Below, in pieces: positions 1-11,970 of a stretch of DNA of 64,000 nt (positions within the stretch are counted from its first letter, which is position 1; every line of letters starts with the position of its first letter). Location: the NCBI RefSeq assembly GCF_021730395.1, contig NC_069377.1, forward strand, positions 47,322,501 to 47,386,500, in the 5' to 3' direction. The position numbers and the translations under genes were made by a program. A model generated the notes under the pieces. It was given only the letters and a program-made list of their open reading frames with translations. It was not told the DNA's origin and searched no databases. This DNA comes from Mercenaria mercenaria. Lineage: Eukaryota > Mollusca > Bivalvia > Venerida > Veneridae.

Positions 1-190
1 ACCGGTTTATGGTGCACCTAACCTCACTCTTACCCCCACCATGGGTCGTATGGCGACTTTCCAGCTTTTGATGGTAGAGGAAGACCTCAGATGCCCCTTC
101 GTGGATTATTTCACCACCGGTGGGCACCACGATTAAACCACCGATCTTCCGTAAGCGAGCTTGATGGCTTCCTCATATGAAGAATTCAAT
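1..190 (-). repeat. SINE-like dispersed repeat fragment, copy A
   Basis: The stretch holds the same block seen at 10,738-10,930 (landmarks 'CGTATGGCGACTTTCCAGCT' and 'CTGGATGGCTTCCTCATATG' in slightly changed form). The core is shared with the tRNA-headed SINEs at 9474-9734 and 44,062-44,331, which read on the minus strand. No tRNA head is visible here. The repeat lies at the start of both duplication copies. Confidence 0.7.
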
Positions 191-2099
191 GGAGGTAGCC
201 CTTGGTGAAATAATGCACGTCACGGATAAATAAAAAACAAAGAAAAATATCAAGCAGGGAACGCCACGCACCAAAAACTTTTGCGTGCCCAGAATATAGA
301 GTTGCTTGAATGTTAACAAAACACTATTAAATTTGTCTTTTCTTTCCGTCTCCACTCCGTCCAATTTCCGAAATAATACTGCATATAATAGCTTCTGTAC
401 ATATTTTTAACTACATTCACGAAATGAGCAATACCCATCACATCAATTTTCCTCGTCTACGCGAAATACTTTTCCCACATGATCCCAGAACACATTAGGA
501 TACTTTCATACGGTTGCCACACGGCACTTAAGACCGATTTTGCTTTATAGTCGATGAACTAGTTTGTTTTCAGTTCTTCGACACTAACAAGCTCTAGTAA
601 GTAATTTGACTGTCAGTACGCTTTCATCGCGTATCTTTAATATGATTTTCGTGTGTAGAAGTACGCGGTTTGCGAATATAAAACTGACACAGACTAAAAT
701 TCTTCTGAGTGACGGATCTTATAATTATAAATGTTTTATCTCGAATGAGCATCTTTAAAGGAACAACTACTTACAATGTAACATCAATTAAATTAAATTT
801 TATCTACAGATTTAGTGCAAGGGACAATGTTCTACGCAAGTTGTTGGCAGAGCGGAATGTATATTGACAAGATTATTACATTAAAATCTAGACAACGTTA
901 TTAATCAAGTACATTAAGAGCATTGCAAATATTCTTGAAATCAATATTCCACGCATTCATTTCTTTCTAACAACGAAACTTACCAGGAAGTCGGTTAACT
1001 AGTATCAAAACAGAGTTGCAAATATGACAAATATTTACCAATTTTGATTCGCTTAAATTCTATTGATAGTAATTTTTGGCAAAGTTTATTGACACGAAAG
1101 GTTTCTCCTGAATAAATTAATTATTCCTTTGTTTGTTTTTACAAGGTTTATGAACAGTTTCTTTTCAATAACTTATACCAAATTGGAAATATTGAACTGA
1201 ACGTGGAAAAACGATTTGTTTCCAAATCGCTCAACTGTACAGACTTATTGCTTTCATTTTGTTACGTTACCGATAAAATAAGGCATTTGTTAGCATTATG
1301 ATTGGAGTGAACAAGTTTTGTATAACAGCACACCTCGTTTGTTCCACTCGCGAAAATGTTCTGTCTAGAGTTCGCGAAAAGATGGCCATTGGCGCTGTTT
1401 GTTTTTGCGTGGATCTACGAAATAAAATTAAATTGATATGCGATGGATATGGTGACTCGCTTCTGTCGTAATGGCGCCTCCGATGATACCGTCCAACATA
1501 TTTTCCGTACTTGATCATTCATCATGGTCTTTTACCGATAAAAGTATCCGCATGAATACCAACATCATTACGCATTTGACGCGACGTTTCTGTGTTTCTT
1601 TTCTTACGGAGAAAATTAAACATAGATTGTCCTGTACAATACGGAATGTGTATTTGGAGTTTAGCCCTATCGTCATGGCTAAAGCCTGATATTGAGTGTT
1701 AAACCAACTGCAGACTCCCGACAGATTGGTTGCTGATAGAGCCCGTTAGGTCTGCAGATAGTTTAACAGGACAGAAACACTTTTAACGCCTTTTCTAGCA
1801 TACAACGTGGTAAAAGCTAAATTAGATTAATATCACATGTGTATCGATAAACGTTCATTTCCATTTTTTAATTATGCGTAATTTATACTTTTACGTTTCG
1901 CCATGCTCCGCACATATACAAAATGGTGCGTTAACAGAACTTCCCTGTTTACAAACCTTTACTTTCCTGTTAATGCTAGTATAGCACGTTTGATATAAAA
2001 ATGTTATAGAACCTCTGTACGGGTGGAGTAACTGTCGCGATTTTGTGCTAGAAAAATTGTTATTGTGCTTTCCATTTTCCATTTACCTGATCAATATCT

Positions 2100-2400
2100 A
2101 AACGTTTCAGCTTACCTGTAACCAAAGGTTGAGTGTGAGCTATTGTGATGGGACATGTCCGTCGTCTGGCGTTAGATTTACGCCTTTAAATGACTTCCCC
2201 TTACGAACCACTTGGTGCATCATCACCAAAAATAAGTACAGCATCCTTGTAAGGTCCTCTCTCAAGTTTGTTCTGCTTGACAGCTTCTCATAGACCCCTT
2301 AGTGGAACATCACCAAACTTGGTCTGTAGCATCTTTGTAGTTTTCTCTCAAACTATTTTAATTGCTCCGCCTGTCCGAGCTAAGAACATTCATGATCAGT
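2100..2400. repeat. Degraded dispersed repeat ('GTGAGCTATTGTGATGGG' type)
   Basis: The stretch contains 'GAGTGTGAGCTATTGTGATG', a CCGTCGTCTGG run and two 'CACCAAACTTGGTCTG'-like phrases. I associate this layout with an abundant transcribed repeat of bivalve genomes; that link is from memory. The counterpart in copy B is 14,455-14,780. It is present in both copies and so predates the duplication. Confidence 0.5.
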
Positions 2401-2727
2401 GTGCCATCCATAATATCTGAAATGAAATAATCAGTTTCAGGTGAGCAACTTAGGGCCATTATGATACTTGTTTTAAATAGCAGTCAAGATTCATGTATAC
2501 CTTTTTTTTTAATCACTGACGTGTTATACCGACAGATGTGTCAAAACTGATAAATAATTGAAAACAAAAATCATTTTCTTGGCCAAAACTAGGTGACAAC
2601 TGTCAATACACTGAAGGATGTAATCTAATCGATATCTATCTGAGTTAGTGGATGTTTGTGTTTACAAGTTTATATATTCATCTCCATGGTGCAGAAACTT
2701 GTCGAACTATATCATGTGTCACATTTG

Positions 2728-4654
2728 TTCGACGCCGCCCTGAAGGCGGTGTCGAGTATATGGGATACACCTATATTTCGGACCCTGTAAAGATGGTAAT
2801 GAATAGTTTCGGAGTGATAAACTGAACACAGTGAATAGTTTGTAAAAGGATCAACGATATTGCACAATACATTTTAGTGAATAAACAAAAAAATGGCAAA
2901 AAGAAAACATAAAAAATGTATGTAATGCAACTTATTATGTGATTTAAAACAATGCTATCTGTCTTTCCTCTCCTTATTTGTAGAGCAGAACATATTTTTT
3001 TATTTACAATTTCGCCAAAAATGTTGATCCGATTTATTGATAAGGGAGGTTACTCTGTAAGTCAAGTTTTCTATTTCTATTCTTAGCATGACCTACTTAC
3101 CTATCTCATTTTCTATAAATAGAACATACCGCAGATATACCATACTGCAACGCGTGAATCGCCTGGACAAGGGAGCGTTCGTGTATTTAACAATAATCTT
3201 GCAGTAAACTTCGAAGAGAATATTAAAAAAAAAAATTATGGAAAATTACAATTTGCCTGTACAAACATTCCTTGGAAAAAAAACGTATTTACAAAGTAAA
3301 TAAAGGAATCAATAAGCATAGATATGTTGAAATGAACGAAGGAAGTGCCACTGTTAACTTATTTTCAACCGTTTGTCTTATTTTCTTTGTTGATAGGTAC
3401 AGTGATGTAATTTCAGAATGCGCACACTTTTGCAAATTCCTATTTCTATTTGTTTTTTTTGTTTGTTTTTTTTTTGTTGTTTTTTCTTTCTTTTTTTTTT
3501 TTGCTTATGTGTCATATAGATCTACTCATTGTTTACAGATATACACTGTCAACTAAGGTGTGCAATAGGCTAAAGAGCATTTGGCTGAATTTGTCAGTGA
3601 CAAGTTAATACTTCTTTAAATGTGGTTAGATCGAAATATCAAAAGCCATGAGACCATAACTTATCAAAGCATCAGTGACTTTAAAATAGAATTCCTTGTT
3701 GAATTTATATGTTCATTGATTTTATATGACTAGTCAGTTGCTCTGGTTCTATTATTTCTTGTTACTTGCTTCTTTTTTTCTTTTTTGTTTTTAATTTAAT
3801 AGATAGTTTTTGTATTTGTCCATTCCTGACAAAAAAAATTCATTGAAATATTTTCGACACTTTGGCAGTGGGTTATTATGCTTGCTAAATTTCTTGTAAT
3901 ATTAGATTTGAATCTAGACTCTGACATACTCCTAGTAACCTTACAGTTCAACGAGGACTTCAAGTTTATCGTTCGTCCGAAAAAAAATGAATTCTATGAT
4001 ATTCAAAAGTATATTAGAAAGATTCATGCTTGTGAATAGGGGCAATATAGAGATTATTTATGTTTTTATGTTATATCATTCTTTTCTTGGACAAAATTTT
4101 TGGTTGTTTTTGGCAACGGAAACAGTAAATTGCTGTGTATAATCTGCATTCTGAAATCTATAAAGTAGGTGACTAAGGTCCATAAAACTTCATCAGTAAA
4201 TAGAAAATACTCATTACATTACAAGATAATAAAAATACTGGTTTCTGTGAACCACAACTTTGAAATAATTTCAACATTTCCTCATTTCCCAACAAACTGC
4301 ATTTCTGTGAAACTTCATACACACGCTCCTGCATATAAGAACTTTTCACAGGAGGTGACCTTAGTTAGTGAAATAATTACTTTAATTTTGTATGTAAAGG
4401 GACCACTTACTCGCAATGTTAATGTCATTGCAGGTAGAGGATTTGTATTGCATGGTAAAACTTTTCTATCATGTTTATTCTTCATGTTTTAAACAGTTTA
4501 TAACATATATTGTTTTATGTGCTAATGTTGATAACTTGTAGCCAGTCAAACTAATAAAGTAATGATTAGGTGATTTCTCATATTGCAATAAATGTACTTC
4601 AGACACAACACTTGGCGGCGTCTTTGATGCTTGCATCAATGAATTTCCTTGTTT
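2728..4654. other. Segment present only in copy A (no gene seen)
   Basis: Copy B jumps from the equivalent of 2727 straight to the equivalent of 4655 at 15,167/15,168. No terminal inverted repeats or target duplication are visible, so a deletion in B is at least as likely as an insertion in A. The segment begins with a short hairpin (GACGCCGCC ... GGCGGTGTC, about 2733-2755) and contains a T-rich low-complexity tract at about 3440-3505. Open frames here are short and biased by the T-run; I see no gene. Confidence 0.6.
3440..3505. repeat. T-rich low-complexity tract
   Basis: Runs of T are broken only by single G or C bases. The apparent open frame across it (about 3272-3556) is Phe-rich and explained by base composition. 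Confidence 0.9.
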
Positions 4655-6411
4655 TCTATAGATTATGTCGTATATTGAAAGCAATTCAGTTATTTTCTCA
4701 GCATGTTCCTAACAGGAGCATAACATGAGAAATGTGGCTATTCTTTGTATAATGGAACATCACGATTTTGATGACATGTTCATGTAGAGAAATTGTTCAA
4801 TTCAGATTTTAATTAAAAGTGTATTCTGTTTATTTTTTCACAAGCCGTTATGTATGAATTGGTGTCTCTGCATTGCTATTTATTTCATGTTCACATTTTG
4901 AATCCTTTACACCAAGACCTAACTGTTGTCAAAATTAACTCTACGGCTGACTGTTTTACACTTAATACACGTGATACAATAGATTCCCGGCAACATTGAT
5001 GCTACCGGTATAACGGCAACCGGACAATATTCTTAGTCTTCTGAATAACTGACGTTATACTGTCACTTTGATTTATCAAAAACTGCAGAACTACCTATGC
5101 AAAGTAAATGCTTTGAGAATTTTCGAAAAAGGACCATTGGAGTTTGAATTTTATTTATTAAGTAGATGATTTATTATAGTTTTCTAGGTTTTAAATGGAA
5201 TGAGTAATAATTTTTTTTTAGCTGGAAACATTAGAGAAATTGTCATTTAGAAATTTATGTAGTTTAATACAAGGTACACGTTTAAACAAACTAAATCTTT
5301 CATTTGGATTTATATTGCCTTTGACATGAAATGGTTTCCTTATCAAATGCTGAAATGTTTAGAATTGGAAATTTTATCGTTGCCATGTGGATTATAGACT
5401 CTGAAGCAAAATCAAATTGAGAACTACGTTGTCTTTTTCTTTAAAAAAAATCTTTTCAGTGTCGCTCCCAACAGCCAGGCCTGACGATTCGCAATAATTT
5501 GTACATCAGAAGCATTTCATATATACAGTGATGCAATTTAATGACGGAGTATTTAATTAAATGTTAGCGCGTTATCTGAAAGATTCCGATTCCCAGCAGT
5601 AATATATGATCTAATATCATGCCTCAGGAACATGTCGAAGTATTGCATATGTGACATCTGTTTTTCTAGATTATGCCGTATTTCATTAGTAATTCTATTT
5701 TCTTTAATTACGATACGCTTTTACGGCTTATGTCCAAGATCTCAACATCTTTGTAATAAATCATCGTATTTTGATTCCGCTGAGAAAATGCCTGTACCCC
5801 TATGTGATTCATCATTCAATAAGAAGTACATAAAATACACGTGACGATACAATAGTTCGATGCCACTGATGCACTTAATGTCCTACTAAAACATTCCGTG
5901 GTGCAAGGAACTCTGTAAGGTTGTCTTTACTGCTTTCAAAAACGCCGCCTTTTGCTATACTGAAGGTCAAGATCGTTGTTATCATTAGACATATTTTATC
6001 TAATCTTATTCAAGGTTAATGGCATTATTCCGAATGTGTAAAGTTTGACAAATGGAATTTTCGTTGTGAAATTATGTGCACTGGAGCTGTAACCGGTCAC
6101 ATTTCATGAGTGTCCTAACATGTAGAAAATTCATTTGATAGTGATCTCACACGACAGCCCAAATACGTCTAAGTATGTATCACCATTTACAAAATAGTGG
6201 TACATGTGTTCTTAAGTGCGGACATTTCCCTATCCTTTATGACTCTGGTGGCTTCAGATTAAAGCGTTCAACTCCCTACATTATTTTATGCTCCAGTTTG
6301 TTGTGTTAAATGCATATAATATGACGCGACAAAGTAAGCAGATATTTTTTTTTACATTTGTTTACACTTGAATTAATTAGTTTAAAAGAATTGAATCATA
6401 TACATGTTTTC

Positions 6412-6415
6412 AAAA
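6412..6415 (-). terminator. Pol III terminator of tRNA-Pro(UGG), copy A
   Basis: A run of four T on the minus strand begins 6 bases after the discriminator base of the tRNA at 6421-6492. This is the usual RNA polymerase III stop. Confidence 0.6.
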
Positions 6416-6420
6416 TGACT

Positions 6421-6492
6421 GGGCTCGTCCGGGATTTGAACCCGGGACCTCTCGCACCCAAAGCGAGAATCATACCCCTAGACCAACGAGCC
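6421..6492 (-). tRNA. tRNA-Pro (anticodon UGG), copy A
   Basis: The 72-nt minus-strand sequence folds as a full cloverleaf. The acceptor stem is GGCTCGT with ACGAGCC and the discriminator is C. The D arm carries the A box 'TGGTCTAGGGGTATG'. The anticodon stem CTCGC/GCGAG encloses loop TTTGGGT, so the anticodon is TGG. The T arm carries the B box 'GGTTCAAATCC'. CCA is not encoded, as expected for a eukaryotic nuclear gene. The RNA delivers proline at CCA/CCN codons in cytosolic translation. It is paired head to head with tRNA-Pro(AGG) at 6603-6674 and differs from it by one base, the first anticodon position. The copy B gene at 17,663-17,734 is identical. No intron is present. Confidence 0.97.
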
Positions 6493-6602
6493 GCTATATG
6501 AAAAACTATAAAGGTTATATGCTTATCTGTTTAAACTTTTATTTGTGGTATTATTAAATTTCTTGTTCCTGTCCGCATTATTTCCTTATCTAACGTAATA
6601 AC
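6493..6602. promoter_or_regulatory. Shared upstream spacer between divergent tRNA-Pro genes, copy A
   Basis: This 110-bp AT-rich spacer separates the 5' ends of the two tRNA genes. It contains TATA-like strings (TATATG, TATAAAGG, TTATATG). tRNA promoters are internal A and B boxes, so the spacer needs no strong motif. The equivalent spacer in copy B (17,735-17,844) has diverged while the tRNA genes have not. Confidence 0.4.
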
Positions 6603-6674
6603 GGCTCGTTGGTCTAGGGGTATGATTCTCGCTTAGGGTGCGAGAGGTCCCGGGTTCAAATCCCGGACGAGCCC
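6603..6674 (+). tRNA. tRNA-Pro (anticodon AGG, read as IGG), copy A
   Basis: The 72-nt cloverleaf has acceptor GGCTCGT/ACGAGCC, discriminator C, anticodon stem CTCGC/GCGAG and loop TTAGGGT, giving anticodon AGG. In eukaryotes A34 of this tRNA is normally deaminated to inosine, so it reads CCU, CCC and CCA. The A box and B box match the partner at 6421-6492 exactly; only position 34 differs. A T-run follows at 6678. With its partner it makes a 72-bp near-perfect inverted repeat around a 110-bp spacer. The copy B gene is identical. Confidence 0.97.
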
Positions 6675-6677
6675 TAC

Positions 6678-6683
6678 TTTTTT
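6678..6683 (+). terminator. Pol III terminator of tRNA-Pro(AGG), copy A
   Basis: Six T residues begin 4 bases after the tRNA 3' end. Confidence 0.75.
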
Positions 6684-7159
6684 ACAGTAAATACAAATTC
6701 GTCATTTTTGACCGTCTGTCGTCTTTTCTTGAGTCGGGTTAGGGAGAGAAAATCTACAGGCCCTGTAAGAAAGTATGGTATGTTAATATTGAAAGCGATT
6801 TTGTGAAGTCTTGACAAAATGAAATTTTTAATCGGTTAAAGGAGGATTAAAGATTTGCGGAATAATTGTAAAGTGCAAAAAGCAAACAAAGTTAGAATTT
6901 AGGTACAGAAGAACTTGCATTAAGCAACCATCCTAGGGAATTGGTCTCTAAGTACAACATAATTTGTTCTTGAGCAAATCAAAAAAGAACTAAAAAGTGG
7001 CGTCTAAAATTACGGGTTCTCTAAATTGGCGTGGCATTATTAGTGTATGTACCGCTTTCATAAAAAGATAATTATTGTTCATAAAAAGTATTTTAAACGT
7101 CATAGATATTGTTACTAGCATTTTGCTTTTTTCACCTTTTGTTTGAGATACTTTTTTCA

Positions 7160-7335
7160 GAAATTGTGTCTGAAATCATTCACCGAGTTTCCGAGTCCTC
7201 TACGAGTTCAAAAACTCCGTACCACGCTCGCACGAGTCAATGATGTCCGTACGGACGCCGTACGAGTTTGCCAAAATTTGACTGAAAACCTACTCGTTAG
7301 GAGTTCGTAGCGTTCTTGTGACCGGGGTATAAGGC
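7160..7335. repeat. Possible transposon-end fragment with ACGAG repeats, copy A only
   Basis: The stretch is rich in 'TACGAGT', 'CGTACGG' and 'CCGTACGAG' strings and ends 'GTGACCGGGG'. Repeated pentamers beside a G/C-rich end recall the subterminal repeats of Harbinger-type elements such as 27,532-33,390. No matching second end is found nearby, and copy B has no equivalent, so this is either a lone fragment here or a loss from B. Confidence 0.35.
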
Positions 7336-8652
7336 TCATTTACTTTACAATAAAGGATTTAACAAGAAAAATAAGATGAATGCTAGTTTAAAGTGTAACT
7401 AATGATTATACTTACCGTATACTTACCTGTGAAGTTTCCACTTTTCTCTATTTTATGTAATATAAAAGCAATTTAAAACTCACATAACACCGTGTTTCAG
7501 AGTCAAAAGCCATTGTATATAAAGATATCCTCGACGGGTAAATCCCTTACAGTACTGGTAACAACAGGCGCAGTACGTAAATCACAAAAAAGAGGTCTCG
7601 TTTAAAACATATTTATATATTTGTTGAAAAGGGACTATTTCGAATTTTTTTTTCATTCAGGGATTTCAAATTTCCGCATTTAAACTGAAAGCTATCAAGA
7701 GGTAAACTTTATATACAAAGCAGTATCTCATAATATCATGCTTTTGCATTGGGTGCTGGCTTACGTTTTTCAACATAAAAAATAATTCCATCAACAAGTA
7801 ATACTCTCAAATGTTTTCGAGACTCAAGTACCCTGCATCTGTTTAAATATCAAATCGAAAGTCATTACAGCATTGCAAATGCTCATTTAAAAACTCGTAT
7901 TGTCAAACCTGTTAAAATTAAAGTGACAGAATATAAGTTGTAATGTTCTGTAATGCCAGCTAATGACTCGCCGAATGATGGTAAAAGGTTTCTAGTAGTG
8001 TAGTTAGTAGTCGAGAGCTGCAAAAAACATTACGGTGACCAAATAACTTTATTAACTACGTTGTCTGTTGATGACGCTCCACAGATATATGTAGGGTCAG
8101 CATGATAAGTAGGGGGCGAGGCGTTAGTCGAGTCCCCATGGTTATCAAACTGACCCAACATATTGTGGTGGGTGACACTAAAAACCTTGATCATTGATTT
8201 GTTTTACCCACTCAGTAATTGAACTGTTCCATCGACAACTTTTATAAATATTGGGGTCGTCATGTGACCGCCATTTTAAGGGTAAAAATGCTATAATAAT
8301 CTTGTGGGAGATAAAAGAAAGAAGCTTCTTGTTTGTTTGGATGTACTTCCAAGCTCATGAGTATATTCTATAGTAAGAAACAGCAAGAGTTTCTGCATAT
8401 GCGCGTGACCGAACGTACTTTAGTTGCTACTTCAGTAAAGGTTAGAAGGCATTAAAAGCCGAAGCTACTATTTTCTATGTAAAATGATAAATTATAACAT
8501 GTTTTAATCAGCATTTCTAGCCTTTCACTTCTTACGAGAGTACCCTTGTCTTGAAGTTCTGTCTTTAGCCAATCAAGAAATACCAAAAATATGGGGTTGA
8601 CCATAATGCAATAAAACCATTGCACGTGATGAAAACGCTAATACTGCGGAAG

Positions 8653-8945
8653 AATTAGCTAAAATAGGGAGATAGCAAATCTACGGATCGCGGGGTTGTG
8701 AGTTCGATCCCCGGGCGCGACGTATACTAGTACTCTCTCCAACGATTTGATAAAAGACATTGTGTCAGAATTCATTCGTCCTCCATCTCTGATTCATACC
8801 TTAGGGGAAGTTAGCAGATACTTGCGGAGTACAAGTTTGTACTGGTACAGAATGCAGGGACACTGGTTAGGTTAACTGTCCGCCGTTACATAACTGAAAC
8901 ACTGTTGAAAAACGGCGTTAAACCCAAAACAAACACAAACATACA
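8653..8945 (+). repeat. tRNA-headed SINE (family 2), copy A
   Basis: A degenerate tRNA-like head ('TAGCTAAAATAGGGAGATAG', B box 'GAGTTCGATCCCCGGGCGCG') is followed by a body with 'CATTCGTCCTCCATCTCTGA' and a tail 'TGTTGAAAAACGGCGTTAAA' leading into an A-rich end. The same element sits at the same place in copy B (24,695-24,966), so it inserted before the duplication. Tail and layout resemble tRNA-derived SINEs of molluscs (V-SINE or Meta-SINE type); the superfamily is not settled from sequence alone. Confidence 0.75.
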
Positions 8946-9473
8946 CAAAAAAAAAAACACAACAGTACAGCGTATTGCCGGGGTGAAGAAGTAGTCGTAC
9001 AAATACTACGGCGCCCTAACACATTCTACGTTTGACAAACATGTCACGGTACCTTCCAGACGCACTCCTCCTCAGTCGGTGTGTTCCAGGTTTCGTTTAA
9101 CATCAATTAAGAAATAAATCAAATAAAACATTGAAAAGAAATCTGCAACCCAAATTTTTCTTACCTTTCTCCGCCATTTTGAACTGAAGGAACAGCGTCT
9201 CAGCCACAAGTTGAACTATAGTTATAAAGTACGTCATATCCGTTCAGCGTCTCTGCCACAATAGTTGATCTATATTACAATAATAGGTGATCAAACTAGG
9301 TCACAGTGATCACGCAGCGGGTCGGTCAGATTATTCCACTGTTATATCTACAAGCCAGTTAAGACTACAATACCAAGGGTAGAGTTCACAACTGGTCAAC
9401 TCAAAACAGTTTATCTGCAATAAGAGTATCTTATTAGTTGCTCTTTAAACTTGTAATGAGTATTTTTGTTTAG

Positions 9474-9734
9474 TTTGTGTTGGGCTTAACGTCGCACCGA
9501 CACAATATGGCGACTTTCTAGCTTTGATGGTGGAGGGAGACCATAGGTGCAACTCCGTGCATTATTTCATCACGGGCGGGTACCTGGGTAAAACCACGGA
9601 CTTTTTATTCCGTAAGTCAGCTGGATGGCTTCCTCACATGAAGAATTCAACGCCCTGAGTGAGGCTCGAAACCACATCGGTTAGGGGCAAGTGATTCGAA
9701 GCCAGAGACTTTAACCACTCGGCCACGGAGGCCC
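9474..9734 (-). repeat. tRNA-headed SINE (family 1)
   Basis: Read on the minus strand the element opens 'GGCCTCCGTGGCCGAGTGGT', a tRNA-Ser/Leu-like head with A box. A body with 'CTGGCTTACGG'-like and 'AAATAATGCACGGAG' phrases follows, and it ends near 'GTGCGACGTTAAGCCCAACA'. There is no counterpart in copy B, so it is a copy A insertion or a copy B loss. It is nearly full length and close to the copy at 44,062-44,331. Confidence 0.8.
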
Positions 9735-10469
9735 ATGTAATGAGTAAGTTCTACATTTCTAAAAGATAACATGTTCTCGCAGAACATGGAACGTACATGC
9801 AAAATGTGAAAGTAACTGTTTGGTCAGCCTTTTCCGAAGCAATGCATTTCCTTAATTCTCATTAAACATTCTAAGTATCTTAATTAATTTTGAAAAAGAT
9901 TTGGTGGTAAATACTTATGCGTTTAATGATTGTTTCTTCACAAGGACAACATATAATAGAATATTTTTCAATAACGAGGTTGCGAACTCATGTACGTACA
10001 TAAACACTATGATTCAGTAAAATCACAATGCTTTTTTCTTTAATTCGAACTTTTTTGTCTGTATTCTCTGATAAGTTACCAATGCTGTAAATACCCTGTG
10101 AATATAGTGTTGCGATTTCCAAGCTCTTGACAAATAGGAACATTTGAGATGCGTTTACTTGTATAACAGACGTCGTCAGAAACAAATTACTGAAACAACT
10201 GTTATATACTAGACACATTAGGGAGATAATATATAAAGTAGACACTGACATTTACTTCTGTTCACTGTACATTTAACAAATGTCCTAACATTAAACTTCT
10301 CATTTTTAGAGTAAAATATTTTTTTTGTCAGTTTTTCTAACTAAATCTAATCCATATTTTAATTTGATTTTTCACATAATTGAAGCAAAAATAAGTGATC
10401 CCATATATGGAAAACTTGTATTGTGTAAGAAAAAAATTCAAAAAGCATGGGTGTGTTCAGTTCTTACTG

Positions 10470-10930
10470 TTCCGTCAGCGATTTATGTTTTTTGTGTGTA
10501 TGTAACGGTTGCACCGATGCAATTATAGAAACAAGGAAGAATATTCAACAGGAAAAGCCACGTTCTAAAAACGCAGCCTCCCCAAACTCAAACCCAGCAC
10601 GCGGACGCGCACATGATCAACATACCTGCACACACACAAAGAAAGCAAACACACAAGGACAAGACAAACAAATATAGGAACACAGTGAGGCATCGCCTTG
10701 GAACGGTAAGTGGCAAAACCACCACTGGGGAGCTTAAACCGGTTTATGGTGCACCTAACCTCACTTTTACCACCACCATGGGTCGTATGGCGACTTTCCA
10801 GCTTTTGATGGTAGAGGAAGACCTCAGATGCCCCTCCGTGCATTATTTCACCACCGGCGGGCACCACGGTTAAACCACCGATCTTCCGTAAGCCAGCTGG
10901 ATGGCTTCCTCATATGAAGAATTCAATGGA
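10470..10930. repeat. Composite SINE-like repeat at the A/B junction
   Basis: The stretch runs from a TGTGTGTATGTAACGG phrase through a CA-rich part (10,620-10,660), then 'GGAACGGTAAGTGGCAAAAC', into the block that begins both duplication copies (10,738 on). The first part recurs at 12,050-12,240 and in part at 61,225-61,310; the last part recurs at 1-190. Copy A sequence ends and copy B begins inside this repeat. That makes it a candidate site of unequal exchange. Confidence 0.65.
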
Positions 10931-11970
10931 GGAAGCCCTTGGTGAAATAATGCACGTCACGGATAAATAAAAACTTTTACGTGCCCAGAATATAGAGTTG
11001 CTTGAATGTTAACAAAACACTATTAAATTTGTCTCTTCTTTCCGTCTCCACTCCGTCCAATTGCCGAAATAATACCGCATATAATAGCTTCTGTATATAT
11101 TTGTAACTACATTCACGAAATGTGCAATACCCATCACATTAATTTGCCTCGTCTACGCGAAATACTTTTCCCACATGATCCCAGAACACACTAGGATACT
11201 TTCTTACGATCGCCACACGGCACTTAAGACCGATTTTGCTTTATGGTCGATGAACTAGTTTGTTTTCAGTTCTTCGACACTAAAAAGCTCTAGTAAGTAA
11301 TTTGACTGTCAGTACGCTTTCATCGCGTATCTTTGATATGATTTACGCGTGTAGAAGTACGCGGTTTGCGAATATAAAACTGACACAGACTAAAATTCTT
11401 CAGAGTGACGGATCCATATAATTACAAATGTTTTGTTTCTAATGAGCAACTTTAAAGGAACAACTACTTATAATGTAACGTCAATTAAATTAAATCTTAT
11501 CTACAGATTTAAAGTGCAACAGACAATGTTCTACGCAATTTGTTGGCAAAGCGGAATGTATATTGACAAGATTATTACATTAAAATCTAGACAAGGTTAT
11601 TAATCAAGTCTGTTACGAGCATTGCAAATATTCTTGAAATCAATAATCCACGCATTCATTTCTTTCTAACAACGAAACTTACCAGGAAGTCTGTTGACTT
11701 GTATCAAAACAGAGTTGCAAATATGATAAATATTTACAAACTTTGATTCGCTTAAATTCTATTGATAGTAATTCTTGGCAAAGTTTATTGACACAAAAGG
11801 TTTCTCCTGAATTAATTAATTACTCCTTTTTCTGTATTTACAAGGTTTATGAACAGTTTCTATTTCAAAAACTTATACCAAATTGGAAATATTGAACTGA
11901 ATGTGGAAAAACGATTTGTTCCTAAATCGCTCAACTGTACAGACTTATTGCTTTCATTTTGTTACGTTAT

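Larger units (their letters stand above)
1..10460. repeat. Large tandem duplication, copy A (left part cut by window edge)
   Basis: Position 1 onward matches 10,738 onward in direct orientation. Matched blocks by eye: 1-1273 with 10,738-11,970; 1274-2727 with 13,651-15,167; 4655-6090 with 15,168-16,646; 6091 to about 7040 with 17,433-18,290; about 7780-7982 with 19,090-19,310; 7983-9345 with 24,260-25,345; about 9980-10,455 with 25,345-25,740. Copy A has segments missing from B (2728-4654, part of 7040-7780, and the SINE at 9474-9734). The left blocks look about 94-97% identical in sampled lines, while the rightmost blocks look nearer 80%. The copy contains a divergent tRNA-Pro gene pair and no protein gene. 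Confidence 0.9.

Noticed and set aside
3272-3556. Phe-rich open frame
   Set aside because: It is produced by a T-rich low-complexity tract.
2728-4654. Copy A-specific segment as a transposon insertion
   Set aside because: No terminal repeats or target duplication at the edges; a deletion in copy B explains it equally well.
8653-8730. tRNA-like heads of SINEs (also at 13,410, 24,705, 29,200, 38,790, 39,800, 41,474 and 44,331) as functional tRNA genes
   Set aside because: A and B boxes are present, but acceptor and anticodon stems do not close, and most run into SINE bodies.
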